The notes beneath the pieces were generated by a model. It was not told the origin of the DNA, ran no database searches, and saw only the letters and a program-made list of their open reading frames with translations. Positions 14,798 to 23,061 of a stretch of DNA of 32,092 bases are shown here, piece after piece. Position numbers and translations under genes: made by a program. Location: positions 1 to 32,092 of the forward strand of contig JABURQ010000102.1 in assembly GCA_014762625.1 (NCBI GenBank). Reading direction: 5' to 3'. The stretch's first letter is position 1, and every line of letters begins with the position of its first letter. The stretch comes from Planctomycetaceae bacterium. Its GTDB lineage: Bacteria; Planctomycetota; Planctomycetia; Planctomycetales; Planctomycetaceae.

Positions 14798-16510
14798 ATG
14801 ACTCCGTTCATTTTCTCTCCACTGCTAGCCGTTCAAAACGGCTATCTGTTGGCATTGATTCTGATCTGCCTGCTGCAGTTCCTGATCCATGTCATGCGGG
14901 TGAAACGCTTGCGCCGAAAGATGGCGGAAGATGCCGACAAATTACGGACGTTGCAACGCGAAGTCTCCTCTCTCCAGAAGGACCGCGCGCAAATTCGGTT
15001 CGAACATCAAATCTTTGAAGAGTTCATCGTTCAGCCGAACTTCGAGGAAGCGATGAAGCTGCTGTTGAAACGATCCCTTCCGGTTCCCGGACAAGGATTC
15101 GGAGCCTGGCTGGAAAAACGGAAAGAGACCTTTCTCTGGTCTCATTTTCGAGGTCTTCCCGAGGATGAACTGAAACCGATTCCCGTCACGGAAGATTGGT
15201 CGCAAGAATTCGGCCGGCGAGAGTTTCATCTTCTTCAACAAGACGAAATCGAGAAATCGATTCTCTACAACTACCTTCCCGAATCCGCTCGAGAACGCCT
15301 CAAACAGTTGTTTGTCTTCCCCGTGAAACATCAACAGGAGATCACGGGGTTGATGATCACAACGGCTTTGTATCCAGCCGGAATGACACTCGAAGGGCGC
15401 GTCTCTTTGGCGTTGCGATTACTCAACGGCCTGGAACGTCACTTTCGTCATTCGCAGGAGCTACGAATTCAGCAGACTGAATTGAAAACAAAACAGGAAG
15501 TCCTCGAACTTCGCGATTTGGCCGATCGGTATGCGAACAATGTCCGCGAACTGGTCGACCAATATCTTTCTTGCCTCGCCCGACAATTGGAATGCGACCG
15601 CGGTTTGATCGCTTTCTCGAACGATGATAATTTTCAGAATATTCGGGCGATTCAACGAGTTGGGATCAAACCCGACGAAGGACAACAGGAAAAATGGGAC
15701 CGCGATGAAGGACACCTCATCAGAATTGCCGCCCACCGGAAACGCCGGCTAATCCTCGATCCCGCGGAACTCGACATCTATGGGTTTTCCGGACCGTTGA
15801 AGAACGTGATTCTGATACCGATGATTCCGCGTCAGGGGACATACGGCGTAATGTGCCTGATGCGTCACGAAGAGACAGCTTTCAGTGAGGAAGAAAGGCA
15901 TCATAGCGAATGGGCGGGAGATTATCTGAACGAGACCCTTCGACGTAGCCTGGATCAGGCGACGATGGAAATTTTGGCGACCTGCGATCCTCTGACCGGA
16001 TTACTGAATCGACGTGCCTTTCAGGAGAAACTCGACAAAGAACTCATCAAAGCCGACGATCGCTCGGAGCCCTGCTCGTTGGTGATGGTCGATCTCGACC
16101 ACTTCAAGAAGATCAATGACACTTTCGGTCATTTGATGGGAGATCAGGTTTTGCGCCGTGTCGCGAAGACAATGAAGTTAACTCTTGAAAATGAAGAGCG
16201 GTTGCAGAAGGTGTTAGCGGCTCGTTACGGGGGTGAGGAACTGGCGGTCATCCTTCCTCGACTGGAGGGACGAGAGGCGATGCGAGTGGGAGAAAAATTG
16301 AGAGCACAAATCGCTGCTCTGGAATTGGAGTTCCACGGAAAACCATGTCCCGTCACCGCCAGTATCGGAGTCTCCTGTTACCCCGATCAGGCCAGCGGGG
16401 CGGAAGAAGCGATCGCTTTCGCAGACAAGGCCCTCTATCGGGCGAAATCCGCCGGACGAAATCAGGTCTGCCTCTTCTCTCCAACCGAAGATCTCCTGTT
16501 GGAAAATTAG
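14798..16510 (+). CDS. Membrane-anchored GAF-GAF-GGDEF diguanylate cyclase
   Basis: A 570-aa signalling protein predicted to make cyclic di-GMP. Order: membrane segment (GYLLALILICLLQFLIHVM, ~15-33); coiled coil (~36-68, RRKMAEDADKLRTLQREVSS); a first GAF-like domain (~75-215); a linker helix; a second GAF-like domain (~245-385, with VILIPMIPRQGTYGVMCL); GGDEF domain from ~395 (CDPLTGLLNRRAF, VDLDHFKKINDTFGH, RYGGEEL at 476-482, ASIGVSCYP, ADKALYRAKSAGRN). The active-site sequence is intact. The usual inhibitory RxxD site before RYGG reads LQKV, so product inhibition should be absent. No clear Shine-Dalgarno precedes ATG 14798. It is convergent with the kinase gene. The GAF ligands are unknown. 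Confidence 0.9.
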   Translation: MTPFIFSPLLAVQNGYLLALILICLLQFLIHVMRVKRLRRKMAEDADKLRTLQREVSSLQKDRAQIRFEHQIFEEFIVQPNFEEAMKLLLKRSLPVPGQGFGAWLEKRKETFLWSHFRGLPEDELKPIPVTEDWSQEFGRREFHLLQQDEIEKSILYNYLPESARERLKQLFVFPVKHQQEITGLMITTALYPAGMTLEGRVSLALRLLNGLERHFRHSQELRIQQTELKTKQEVLELRDLADRYANNVRELVDQYLSCLARQLECDRGLIAFSNDDNFQNIRAIQRVGIKPDEGQQEKWDRDEGHLIRIAAHRKRRLILDPAELDIYGFSGPLKNVILIPMIPRQGTYGVMCLMRHEETAFSEEERHHSEWAGDYLNETLRRSLDQATMEILATCDPLTGLLNRRAFQEKLDKELIKADDRSEPCSLVMVDLDHFKKINDTFGHLMGDQVLRRVAKTMKLTLENEERLQKVLAARYGGEELAVILPRLEGREAMRVGEKLRAQIAALELEFHGKPCPVTASIGVSCYPDQASGAEEAIAFADKALYRAKSAGRNQVCLFSPTEDLLLEN

Positions 16511-16569
16511 CGTACATCCAACTTAACTGGAGCATTCTGTCTGGCTGCACCGACGTCGTCAAACAACCG

Positions 16570-18087
16570 TCAACTCGGAACACTTCTCAAAGTGGAAGAG
16601 TCCTGATTTGTGTGCTGTAAGGTGAGGTGGATTTCCTTACGGAGGTCACGCAACGTAATCGGAGAGAGCATCACTCGATTGTTGGACGTCTTTTTAAATT
16701 CCGTTTTCAGGTCCAATTGCTCTTTAGACAAAACGGCAATCACTCCCAGGGGATAATGATTCGAGGCTTTCGAGGCGATATGAAAGGCTTTGACGATGTC
16801 GTCTTCCACGACTTCACCGAAAAAAACCACACAATCGGGGACATTTTGAGATTGGAGACGTTTGATGGCTCTAACTGCATCACTGACAAAGAGCGGCCGA
16901 AACCCCCGTTTGGAAAGATATTCTCGCAACACATTTTGCTGCTTGGTTCGATGTTCCACGCACAACACGCTCGGCAACGCATTTTCTTCCATCGCCGCTT
17001 CCAGCGGTGAGATACTAGAGCCGCCACTCGGCTCAAAAGAGGTCCCGCCGACAGATTTTGAATTCCGCGAGTCCTGATCTTCCAGGGTGGGGAGAATTTC
17101 ATGGATCTCGGAAATCAGTTCCCCCGCCGACTGGTATCGCCCTTCCGGATCGAAGGAGAGCAAGCGATGAATCACTCCCTGAACGTTGCGTGGTGCCTGA
17201 GGGGCGACTTCCTCAATCGGTCGAATATTTTTGTAACGCTGGACCTGCTTGCGTTCCTGGACATCGCTGGTCTTCGGATAGGCGGACTGGCCCGAAAGTA
17301 ACTCGTAGAGAATCACTCCCAGAAAAAACAGATCGCTGCGTGGATCGTTGGCAGGTGCCCCGGTTGCTTTTTCGAGGGTCGCGTATTCGACGGCTCGTTG
17401 ATGGTGGCTTTCAGCATCGGTTCCAGCAAGTCCGAAATCGACCAGCTTCGCCACACCTTTACTGCTCATTAAGACGTTGGTGAGCTTCAAGTCGCGATGG
17501 GTAAATCCCATCGCGAGGGCGGCTTTCAAACCCTGAGCGATATCCAGAGCATACTGCATCGATTCACGGGGAGAGAGCTGCTTGCGAATCTGAATAAAAT
17601 CACGCAGGTTCCCACCTTCCACAAACTCCATCACCAGATAATGAATGTCTCCATTAGGACTCGATTTCGTCCCGTGATCGTAGATCGGAACGATGTTTTC
17701 ATGCACTAAGGTCATGCCGAGTTGGGCTTCGCGATGGAAGTCCTCGACGTGCTTTCGTTCCTGAGCCCAGCGGGATCGTAAAACTTTGATGCCGACCATA
17801 TGGCCGTCATCAACGGATCCCGCGCGAAACACCCGCGCGAAACTTCCCGAGGCGTTCTGATACATCAGCTTGTAGTTGCCGAGGACCAGCTCGTCCCACT
17901 CATTTTTCTTGATGCGACTGACTTGCCACGAAGTGAGCAAACTCCGCGATTCCAAATTTTTCAGCAGGTCTTCCGACGATGCGGAGGAGGAACCCAACTG
18001 TCGTAGCGACTGATCGAGTTCGATCTGTTGTATCAACCGTTCTCGAACCAGCCGGTCACCAAGTTGGTGGATATGTGGTAGGGCCAT
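16570..18087 (-). CDS. Ser/Thr protein kinase fused to a degenerate receiver domain
   Basis: A 505-aa protein without membrane segments. Residues ~1-65 are helical. The kinase domain (~70-335) has the ATP-lysine in GIKVL (Lys101), catalytic loop THRDLKLTN (Asp198, Asn203), DFG (Asp217) and DPRSDLFFLGVILYELLSG. The glycine loop is poor (NASGSF) and the APE motif is replaced by YATLEKATG, as often in planctomycete kinases. A Ser-rich linker leads to a receiver-like fold (~373-490: LPSVLCVEH, NVPDCVVFFGEV, PLGVIAVLSKE, VMLSPIT). The first acidic pair is Glu-His, the phospho-acceptor Asp position is occupied by Phe/Gly, and the conserved Lys is Ser; it is probably not phosphorylated. ATG 18087 is preferred over GTG 18102; neither has a clear ribosome site. 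Targets unknown. Confidence 0.85.
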   Translation of the reverse strand: MALPHIHQLGDRLVRERLIQQIELDQSLRQLGSSSASSEDLLKNLESRSLLTSWQVSRIKKNEWDELVLGNYKLMYQNASGSFARVFRAGSVDDGHMVGIKVLRSRWAQERKHVEDFHREAQLGMTLVHENIVPIYDHGTKSSPNGDIHYLVMEFVEGGNLRDFIQIRKQLSPRESMQYALDIAQGLKAALAMGFTHRDLKLTNVLMSSKGVAKLVDFGLAGTDAESHHQRAVEYATLEKATGAPANDPRSDLFFLGVILYELLSGQSAYPKTSDVQERKQVQRYKNIRPIEEVAPQAPRNVQGVIHRLLSFDPEGRYQSAGELISEIHEILPTLEDQDSRNSKSVGGTSFEPSGGSSISPLEAAMEENALPSVLCVEHRTKQQNVLREYLSKRGFRPLFVSDAVRAIKRLQSQNVPDCVVFFGEVVEDDIVKAFHIASKASNHYPLGVIAVLSKEQLDLKTEFKKTSNNRVMLSPITLRDLRKEIHLTLQHTNQDSSTLRSVPS

Positions 18088-18140
18088 GAATACGAGTTTC
18101 ACGGACGATTTGGCAATCGCCCGTGCCTGAGGAATATTAA

Positions 18141-18173
18141 TTGAGTGTGAAAAAAATACTCAAAATAACTCAA
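18141..18173. repeat. A/T-rich TTGAGT/ACTCAA repeat cluster upstream of the kinase gene
   Basis: TTGAGT (18141-18146) is followed by two ACTCAA copies (18158-18163 and 18168-18173), spaced one helical turn apart and inverted relative to the first. They sit 54-86 bases before the kinase start in a noticeably A/T-rich patch. Probable promoter or operator region; no factor can be named. Confidence 0.4.
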
Positions 18174-18287
18174 TAAGGAAATCTTACCTGACAGTCGGGG
18201 AGGCAGCAGCGTGAATGGCCCAAATTCTTCGGAATGATTCCGATCTGCAACCAGCCACCCTCATTCTTTCTCCAGAACCAACTGCGT

Positions 18288-19451
18288 TCAATGGGTGAGC
18301 TCCCCATAACACAGCTCTCCGTGAGAAATTGTACTGTTCATACGGATTGTACCTTTGCTTTCAGAGATTTCCAAGCAAATAAAGTCGGCTAAATTTCCCG
18401 GCTCGAACAATACTTCCTCATCCCCAAACACTTTTGCCACCTGATTGCCGGCCATATCGCAAGCCGCGCGAAGGCCAATGTCGGGCAACTTCGAGGCCCA
18501 GGCGACACAATCGAGCGTCGAAGCTCCCGAGCCGGCCAGGTACTGTCTTTGGCCCGCAACGACGACTTTGCCGTCCTCCAGAACTTCCACATCGAGTCCC
18601 GGTTCGTGATAGATTCCGGGAGGGCAGCCGGCCAGACCGGAGGCATCGCAGGTAATAATGCAATTCTCCGTCCCTTTGACCCGGACCATGCACTTGACGA
18701 CTGAGGCTGGAAGGTGATGACTGTCCGTGATCAGTCCCGGCATCAATCGATCTTCCGCCAACTGCTCCCAGATATAGTTCGGATGACGGCGAATCGTTCC
18801 ATGTGCTCCATTTCCCAGATGGGTACTCATGGTCGCCCCCGCATCGACCGCGCGTTGAATGTCGTCCGGTTCAGCCGCCGTATGCCCGATCGACATGACG
18901 ATCCCCGCATCGACCGCCCGCTTGATAAAATCGATCGCTCCTTCCGTCTCGGGGGCAATGGTCACTAATCGGATCCGACCTCCGCTGGCTTCCTGCCAGC
19001 GCTGAAACTCGTCCCAGTTCGCGGGTCGAATATGTTCCAGAGGATGAGCGCCTCGGGGACCGTCTTCGCCGGAGAGATACGGGCCTTCCAGATGACAGCC
19101 CGCCACGAGACGATCGGCCCATGGTTCCTGTTCGCAGGCCTGGCGAATGCTGGTAAAGCCATTGAGTAAATTTTCATCCGAATTCGTGATCAAGGTGGGA
19201 AACATCCGCGTGACGCCGAACCCGAAATGCGGTTTCAGAGCCGTCAGCACTTGCTCGGGGATGAGCCCCGGTTGACCGAACCAGATCCCGCCGTGGCCGT
19301 TAATCTGCAGATCGTAAAACGCGGGCGCGATAATGGGGAGAGACTCGGGATCGTGCGCGTCTTCGAGGGGCGTCACCGATTTGACTCGCTCTCCTTCAAT
19401 TGTCACCTGGACCGGTTGACCGGTATCGTACCGCTTGCCGTGAAGTTCCAT
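18288..19451 (-). CDS. nagA: N-acetylglucosamine-6-phosphate deacetylase
   Basis: Converts GlcNAc-6-P to glucosamine-6-P, a step in amino-sugar use and cell-wall recycling. The 387-aa amidohydrolase shows APAFYDLQINGHGG (~42-55), HLEGPYLSGEDGPRGAH (metal Glu and substrate contacts), SIGHTAAEPDDI (metal His), STHLGNGAHG (metal His), and ITCDASGLAG with the catalytic Asp. The first metal-site HxH is replaced by QxN, as in E. coli-type mono-metal NagA. ATG 19451 is preceded by CAGGTTTAGCG. A few motif positions (NGAHG in place of NAM) are unusual, so a related amidohydrolase is possible but less likely. It is flanked upstream by the terminator of the large protein gene, so it needs its own promoter. 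Confidence 0.85.
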   Translation of the reverse strand: MELHGKRYDTGQPVQVTIEGERVKSVTPLEDAHDPESLPIIAPAFYDLQINGHGGIWFGQPGLIPEQVLTALKPHFGFGVTRMFPTLITNSDENLLNGFTSIRQACEQEPWADRLVAGCHLEGPYLSGEDGPRGAHPLEHIRPANWDEFQRWQEASGGRIRLVTIAPETEGAIDFIKRAVDAGIVMSIGHTAAEPDDIQRAVDAGATMSTHLGNGAHGTIRRHPNYIWEQLAEDRLMPGLITDSHHLPASVVKCMVRVKGTENCIITCDASGLAGCPPGIYHEPGLDVEVLEDGKVVVAGQRQYLAGSGASTLDCVAWASKLPDIGLRAACDMAGNQVAKVFGDEEVLFEPGNLADFICLEISESKGTIRMNSTISHGELCYGELTH

Positions 19452-19524
19452 CGCTAAACCTGTACTGGAAGAATGAAATATTTCTCCAGCATACAGGTGA
19501 GGGGGCGAGTCTCAATATCCGCGC

Positions 19525-19557
19525 AAAAAAACGCTTCGAGAATTTCCCGAAGCGTTT
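19525..19557 (-). terminator. Intrinsic terminator after the large DPF/DUF11 gene
   Basis: On the minus strand AAACGCTTCG pairs perfectly with CGAAGCGTTT around a nine-base loop and is followed by a T tract ending at 19525. It lies 27 bases after the stop at 19584 and 74 bases before the nagA start. Confidence 0.93.
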
Positions 19558-19583
19558 GGAAGGTCGAGTTTTGAAAACCAGCA

Positions 19584-22500
19584 TTACTGTCGCTGATGCA
19601 CTTCGATGGCAGAAGCTTTCATGAGCGGTTTCGTCATCTCCCGAGATTGAATCGAAACACTCACTTTGGCAGGAGTCGCCGTCGTGGCCCGCACTTCCAG
19701 TTCGATCAGTTCGGTTTCTCCTGCTGCGAGTGCTTGCAGAGGCTCGAAGACTAACTCTCGCGTTTTGTAATCCACTCGGTATCGCGTTTCTCCTCGGACC
19801 TCGAGAAGTTCCAGTGACGGCGGAATTTTGGCTCGCACTTCCACGTTCTGAGCGGCGGCATTCCCGCGGTTCGTCGCTTCGATCCTCAGATCCACGGTAT
19901 CCCCGGCCAGAATCGGATCCTCCAGTTGGGTAACATCCAGTCCAATGGAGGCGTAACTCCGAATTTTGGTGTGGGAAACCATCTGGATTTCTTCACCCTG
20001 ATTTTCGAGGACGCGAACGAGGCTTTCACCGCTTCCCGTCTGAGTCGGGATTAACCGTGATTGCAAGGTCAAAGACTGTCCCGGCGCTAATTCCGGAATT
20101 CGCCAGTGAATTTCCCGACTGGCCGCATGATACTGGCCTCCGGAGTCGGCTCGTTCGAACTGCATTCCGGGAGGCAATGTTTCCACGACGACCGAATCCT
20201 TCACGACGTCCTTGGATTTATTGGTCACGATGTTCTGATAGATGGCCGGGCGTCCGACGAATTGTTCTTTGGGACCGCGACGAGTGACCGTTAGTCGATT
20301 GCCGACGGCGTTAACCGTAGAACTCTTCCGAATTTTCAGTCCTCCTTCAGCAGTCAGAATCGCTTCGTTGGAGTGCCGTCCCGGTTTCATCACTTTCAGT
20401 TGCAGCACTTCGCTGATTTTTTGTCCGGGCTTCAGGTCGCCTAACGGATTCTCAAGATCGCTTCCCGCGGGATGATGTAATCCCGCCGGAATGATGTCTC
20501 GCAATACGATTCCGGAAACGACGTCCTGGCCGTGGTTTTCAATCGCGAATCGACAATCGACGATCTCTCCCACTTTGGCATCGTCGGGGATTTGCATCTC
20601 GAACGTCACATTCGGAGGCTCAATCACCGTCTCCGCCCCCACCTCCGCCACGAAATTCACCGTCGCGACGCTGCCGAGAGGTCCCGGTTCGACGGGAACG
20701 ATCCGTACCGCGATTTTCTGATCCTGCCCTGGTTCGATGCGACCCAGTTTCCAGACAAGCCGTCGACCAACAAGCTCGGCTTGGGGAATTGTGCCGGTCA
20801 GATTCGAGCCTTTGGGGATTTGATCCTGAACGGTGACTTCGTTCGCAGCAACATCTCCGACATTCTTCACCAGAATCGTATACACAAAGGGACGGTTCAG
20901 GACCGCTTTGGGAGGAGCCTGTTTCGTAATCTCTAGGTACGGGAGTTTCATTTCGCGCGGCGTGTCGGGTTTCATCACGCCGTCACCCCGCAACTCAGTC
21001 AACGAAGGAATCTGACCTTCCGGTTCTCCTCCCGGAACATTCGGTTCGGAATTCGGCTCCGGCAATTCCTCCGGAACGTCTTCCACTTTCGGGACCGGCT
21101 TTAATTCAATCTCTTTGGCGTTCGATTTGAGTTTCTCATCCAACTCAGGGAATTCATTCACATCCGGGAGAGAATCCAAATTCGATCCTGCTGAGGGTTG
21201 AGGTTGTTCGGTGGCTGCTTCCTCGGGTGATGATTCCAACGGTTCCAAAGAGGGAAACGGGGCTTCCGACACCGGAGGTTCGGCAGAATCCAGGTCTTTC
21301 GGGAGCGGCTTGGGTTTCTCTTCCGACTCTGTTGACGGAGCGACCGGAGTACCGAATGGATCGGAGTTGCCGAAGGGATCGTTGTTGTTTTCAATCTTCG
21401 GTGCGTTGGTCAGCTCCTCAGATTGAGGGGCCGATGCTTTCGGTTCTTCCGAGAGAGAGGGAAAGTCGTCGGTCTCTTCTCTCGGTTCAGTTTTCGTGGG
21501 GACTTCCTCTCCAAATGGGTCCTCGGAAGGGACCGGAGTTGGAGTCGGGGTCGGGGTCGGAGACGCCTCCCCTTCAGGTTTTGTTTTTTCTTCCAGCGGC
21601 GGAAACGCGCCGAAAGGGTCCGCTTCCAGGCTGGGTGTCGGTCTCTTCAAGTCGGGAGTGGGCTCTTTCGTTTCACCGGGAAACGCCGGGAAGGGATCTT
21701 CCGACGGCGACGATTCCAAACTTTTCTCGGACGAGCTTTTTTCTGGGGAAAGCTTCGGTTTCTCTGTGTCGGGAGATTCCAGAAAACTCTCGCCGAACGG
21801 ATCGTCGGTCAGTTTGGGCTTATCGGGTGTCTTCGGTTTGGGGCCAGGCTCATCGAGTCCCAAAGCGGGGAATGGGTCTTCCTGGCTGTCGAGATCGGGA
21901 ACCTGTTTTGACTTTTTCTCGGGAAGATTTGGCTTGTTAAGCTTTGCATCCGGGAGAGGGGCGAACGGATCCTCGCTCAAGAGTGGGTCGAGCTGTTTAG
22001 GCTTTTCGCTCCCCGTGGGTTTGTCAGAATTCTTCTCGGGGGCAGGTTCCAAAGCGGGAAAGGCGTCCGTTTCCAATTCGGGGGGAGCGTTCTTTTTCTC
22101 GGATTCTTCGGAGCTGACGGTATCCTCACCGAACGGATCAAATTCTTTGAGCGGCTCTTCTTTTTTGGTTTCGACAGCCTCAGAGGATTTGATCTCATCC
22201 CCAAACGGATCGGCCGCATCGAACGGATTGGGTTTCTCTGTCGCTAATTCTTCGGTGGATTTTTCAGGCGCCTCGTCCAGTTCTGTCGGGACCGATTTCG
22301 GATCTTCAGCAAAGGGGTCCTCATTGGCAACCAGCGTGATGCTTCCCGTTGCTGCCGATGTTCCGTCCGCCGTCCTGACGAGAGTCGATTCGGTCGCAGG
22401 AGCCTCAGTATCGCGAAAATCGAGGGTCTCCACGGAAAAGTCTTCCGCATTCTCCGTCAAGACGATTGTCTTTTCAGAAGAATCTGTTTCCTCGGAAAGC

Positions 22501-22769
22501 ATCGCGACGGCCGGTTCCGATTCCTGTTGAGGGGCGGCAGACCAATCATCTGTGGTCGGTTCGAGGTCGGGGATCTCGTCGTTAGGTTTGGCGGCGGAAA
22601 TGGCGGTCGCAGACTCTCCCCCCGGTCCCAGGCTCAACGCGTCTGCCTCCGCGGAAGATTTCTGCGTCAGGGAATCAGGCTGCCCCAATTGATTTTGAGC
22701 CAGATAAAGGACGTAGAAACCGGCCGACATCACGCCGACCAGAGATACCAAACGAATCAGAGCACCCAT
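19584..22769 (-). CDS. Large membrane-anchored protein: DPF-rich acidic region plus DUF11-like repeats
   Basis: A 1061-aa protein. Residues ~2-25 are a hydrophobic anchor (LIRLVSLVGVMSAGFYVLYL). Residues ~35-590 are acidic, Pro/Ser/Glu/Lys-rich and probably disordered, with eleven DPF triplets (DPFGE, DPFAE, DPFPA, DPFGN variants) and one NPF. Residues ~605-1055 contain about four DUF11/CARDB-like beta-sandwich repeats: YTILVKNVGDVAANEV, CRFAIENHGQDVVSGI, YQNIVTNKSKDVVKDS, LRIEATNRGNAAAQNV, each followed by a 'P.G' loop and an 'L.PGQ' turn. ATG 22769 was chosen because GGGAAGGGA precedes it; the longer frame starts with TTG 22829 and has none. DUF11 repeats are usual in surface and cell-wall proteins. 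The protein probably spans the periplasm and displays the sandwich domains. Specific role unknown. Confidence 0.8.
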   Translation of the reverse strand: MGALIRLVSLVGVMSAGFYVLYLAQNQLGQPDSLTQKSSAEADALSLGPGGESATAISAAKPNDEIPDLEPTTDDWSAAPQQESEPAVAMLSEETDSSEKTIVLTENAEDFSVETLDFRDTEAPATESTLVRTADGTSAATGSITLVANEDPFAEDPKSVPTELDEAPEKSTEELATEKPNPFDAADPFGDEIKSSEAVETKKEEPLKEFDPFGEDTVSSEESEKKNAPPELETDAFPALEPAPEKNSDKPTGSEKPKQLDPLLSEDPFAPLPDAKLNKPNLPEKKSKQVPDLDSQEDPFPALGLDEPGPKPKTPDKPKLTDDPFGESFLESPDTEKPKLSPEKSSSEKSLESSPSEDPFPAFPGETKEPTPDLKRPTPSLEADPFGAFPPLEEKTKPEGEASPTPTPTPTPVPSEDPFGEEVPTKTEPREETDDFPSLSEEPKASAPQSEELTNAPKIENNNDPFGNSDPFGTPVAPSTESEEKPKPLPKDLDSAEPPVSEAPFPSLEPLESSPEEAATEQPQPSAGSNLDSLPDVNEFPELDEKLKSNAKEIELKPVPKVEDVPEELPEPNSEPNVPGGEPEGQIPSLTELRGDGVMKPDTPREMKLPYLEITKQAPPKAVLNRPFVYTILVKNVGDVAANEVTVQDQIPKGSNLTGTIPQAELVGRRLVWKLGRIEPGQDQKIAVRIVPVEPGPLGSVATVNFVAEVGAETVIEPPNVTFEMQIPDDAKVGEIVDCRFAIENHGQDVVSGIVLRDIIPAGLHHPAGSDLENPLGDLKPGQKISEVLQLKVMKPGRHSNEAILTAEGGLKIRKSSTVNAVGNRLTVTRRGPKEQFVGRPAIYQNIVTNKSKDVVKDSVVVETLPPGMQFERADSGGQYHAASREIHWRIPELAPGQSLTLQSRLIPTQTGSGESLVRVLENQGEEIQMVSHTKIRSYASIGLDVTQLEDPILAGDTVDLRIEATNRGNAAAQNVEVRAKIPPSLELLEVRGETRYRVDYKTRELVFEPLQALAAGETELIELEVRATTATPAKVSVSIQSREMTKPLMKASAIEVHQRQ
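21345..22325. repeat. Region encoding eleven DPF motifs
   Basis: Within the large protein gene, short degenerate repeats recur that encode (E/D)DPFxxx separated by 25-60 residues of Lys/Pro/Glu/Ser. On the plus strand they appear as recurring ...AAxGGATC or AAxGGGTC blocks. The spacing is irregular and the codons vary, so selection on the peptide is more likely than recent DNA duplication. Confidence 0.75.
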
Positions 22770-22923
22770 GGGAGTCCCTTCCCAATTACGATCCTGTTTC
22801 CTGTTGCTGCTTACTTTTTCGTCGCGCAACGCAAGTGATGGCTACGGACGTCGGGGAAAACTATCAAAATCCGGGGCGGGCGGAAACCCCGACCTGTCGG
22901 CCGTTGGCTGTAAAATCTTGAGG

Positions 22924-22929
22924 ATTATA
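22924..22929 (-). promoter_or_regulatory. Possible -10 box (TATAAT) for the large DPF/DUF11 gene
   Basis: A perfect TATAAT lies on the minus strand inside GGAATATAATCC, 155 bases before the ATG at 22769. The best -35 at 17 bases is ACAGGA, which is weak. The remainder of 22770-23061, shared with the divergent lipoprotein gene, shows no other feature that I can assign. Confidence 0.3.
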
Positions 22930-23061
22930 TTCCGCTCTTGACCAATTCCTGTAAATCTGCAAGAACTCCCGACCTCCACGTCACCGGTTCCAGGTGACTC
23001 GCGACAACCTTTCCGGCCGTTCGGCCAAAAATTCACTTCCGAATACAATCAGGACATTGCC

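Noticed and set aside
21345-22325. CRISPR-like or satellite DNA from the recurring GGATC/GGGTC blocks
   Set aside because: Spacing is irregular and the frame is open with variable codons; it is protein low complexity.
21496-22530. Long plus-strand frame (344 codons), rich in Gly and Ser, opposite the large DPF/DUF11 gene
   Set aside because: It mirrors the low-complexity Pro/Ser/Glu codons of the real gene in antisense and has no ribosome site, domain or conserved motif.
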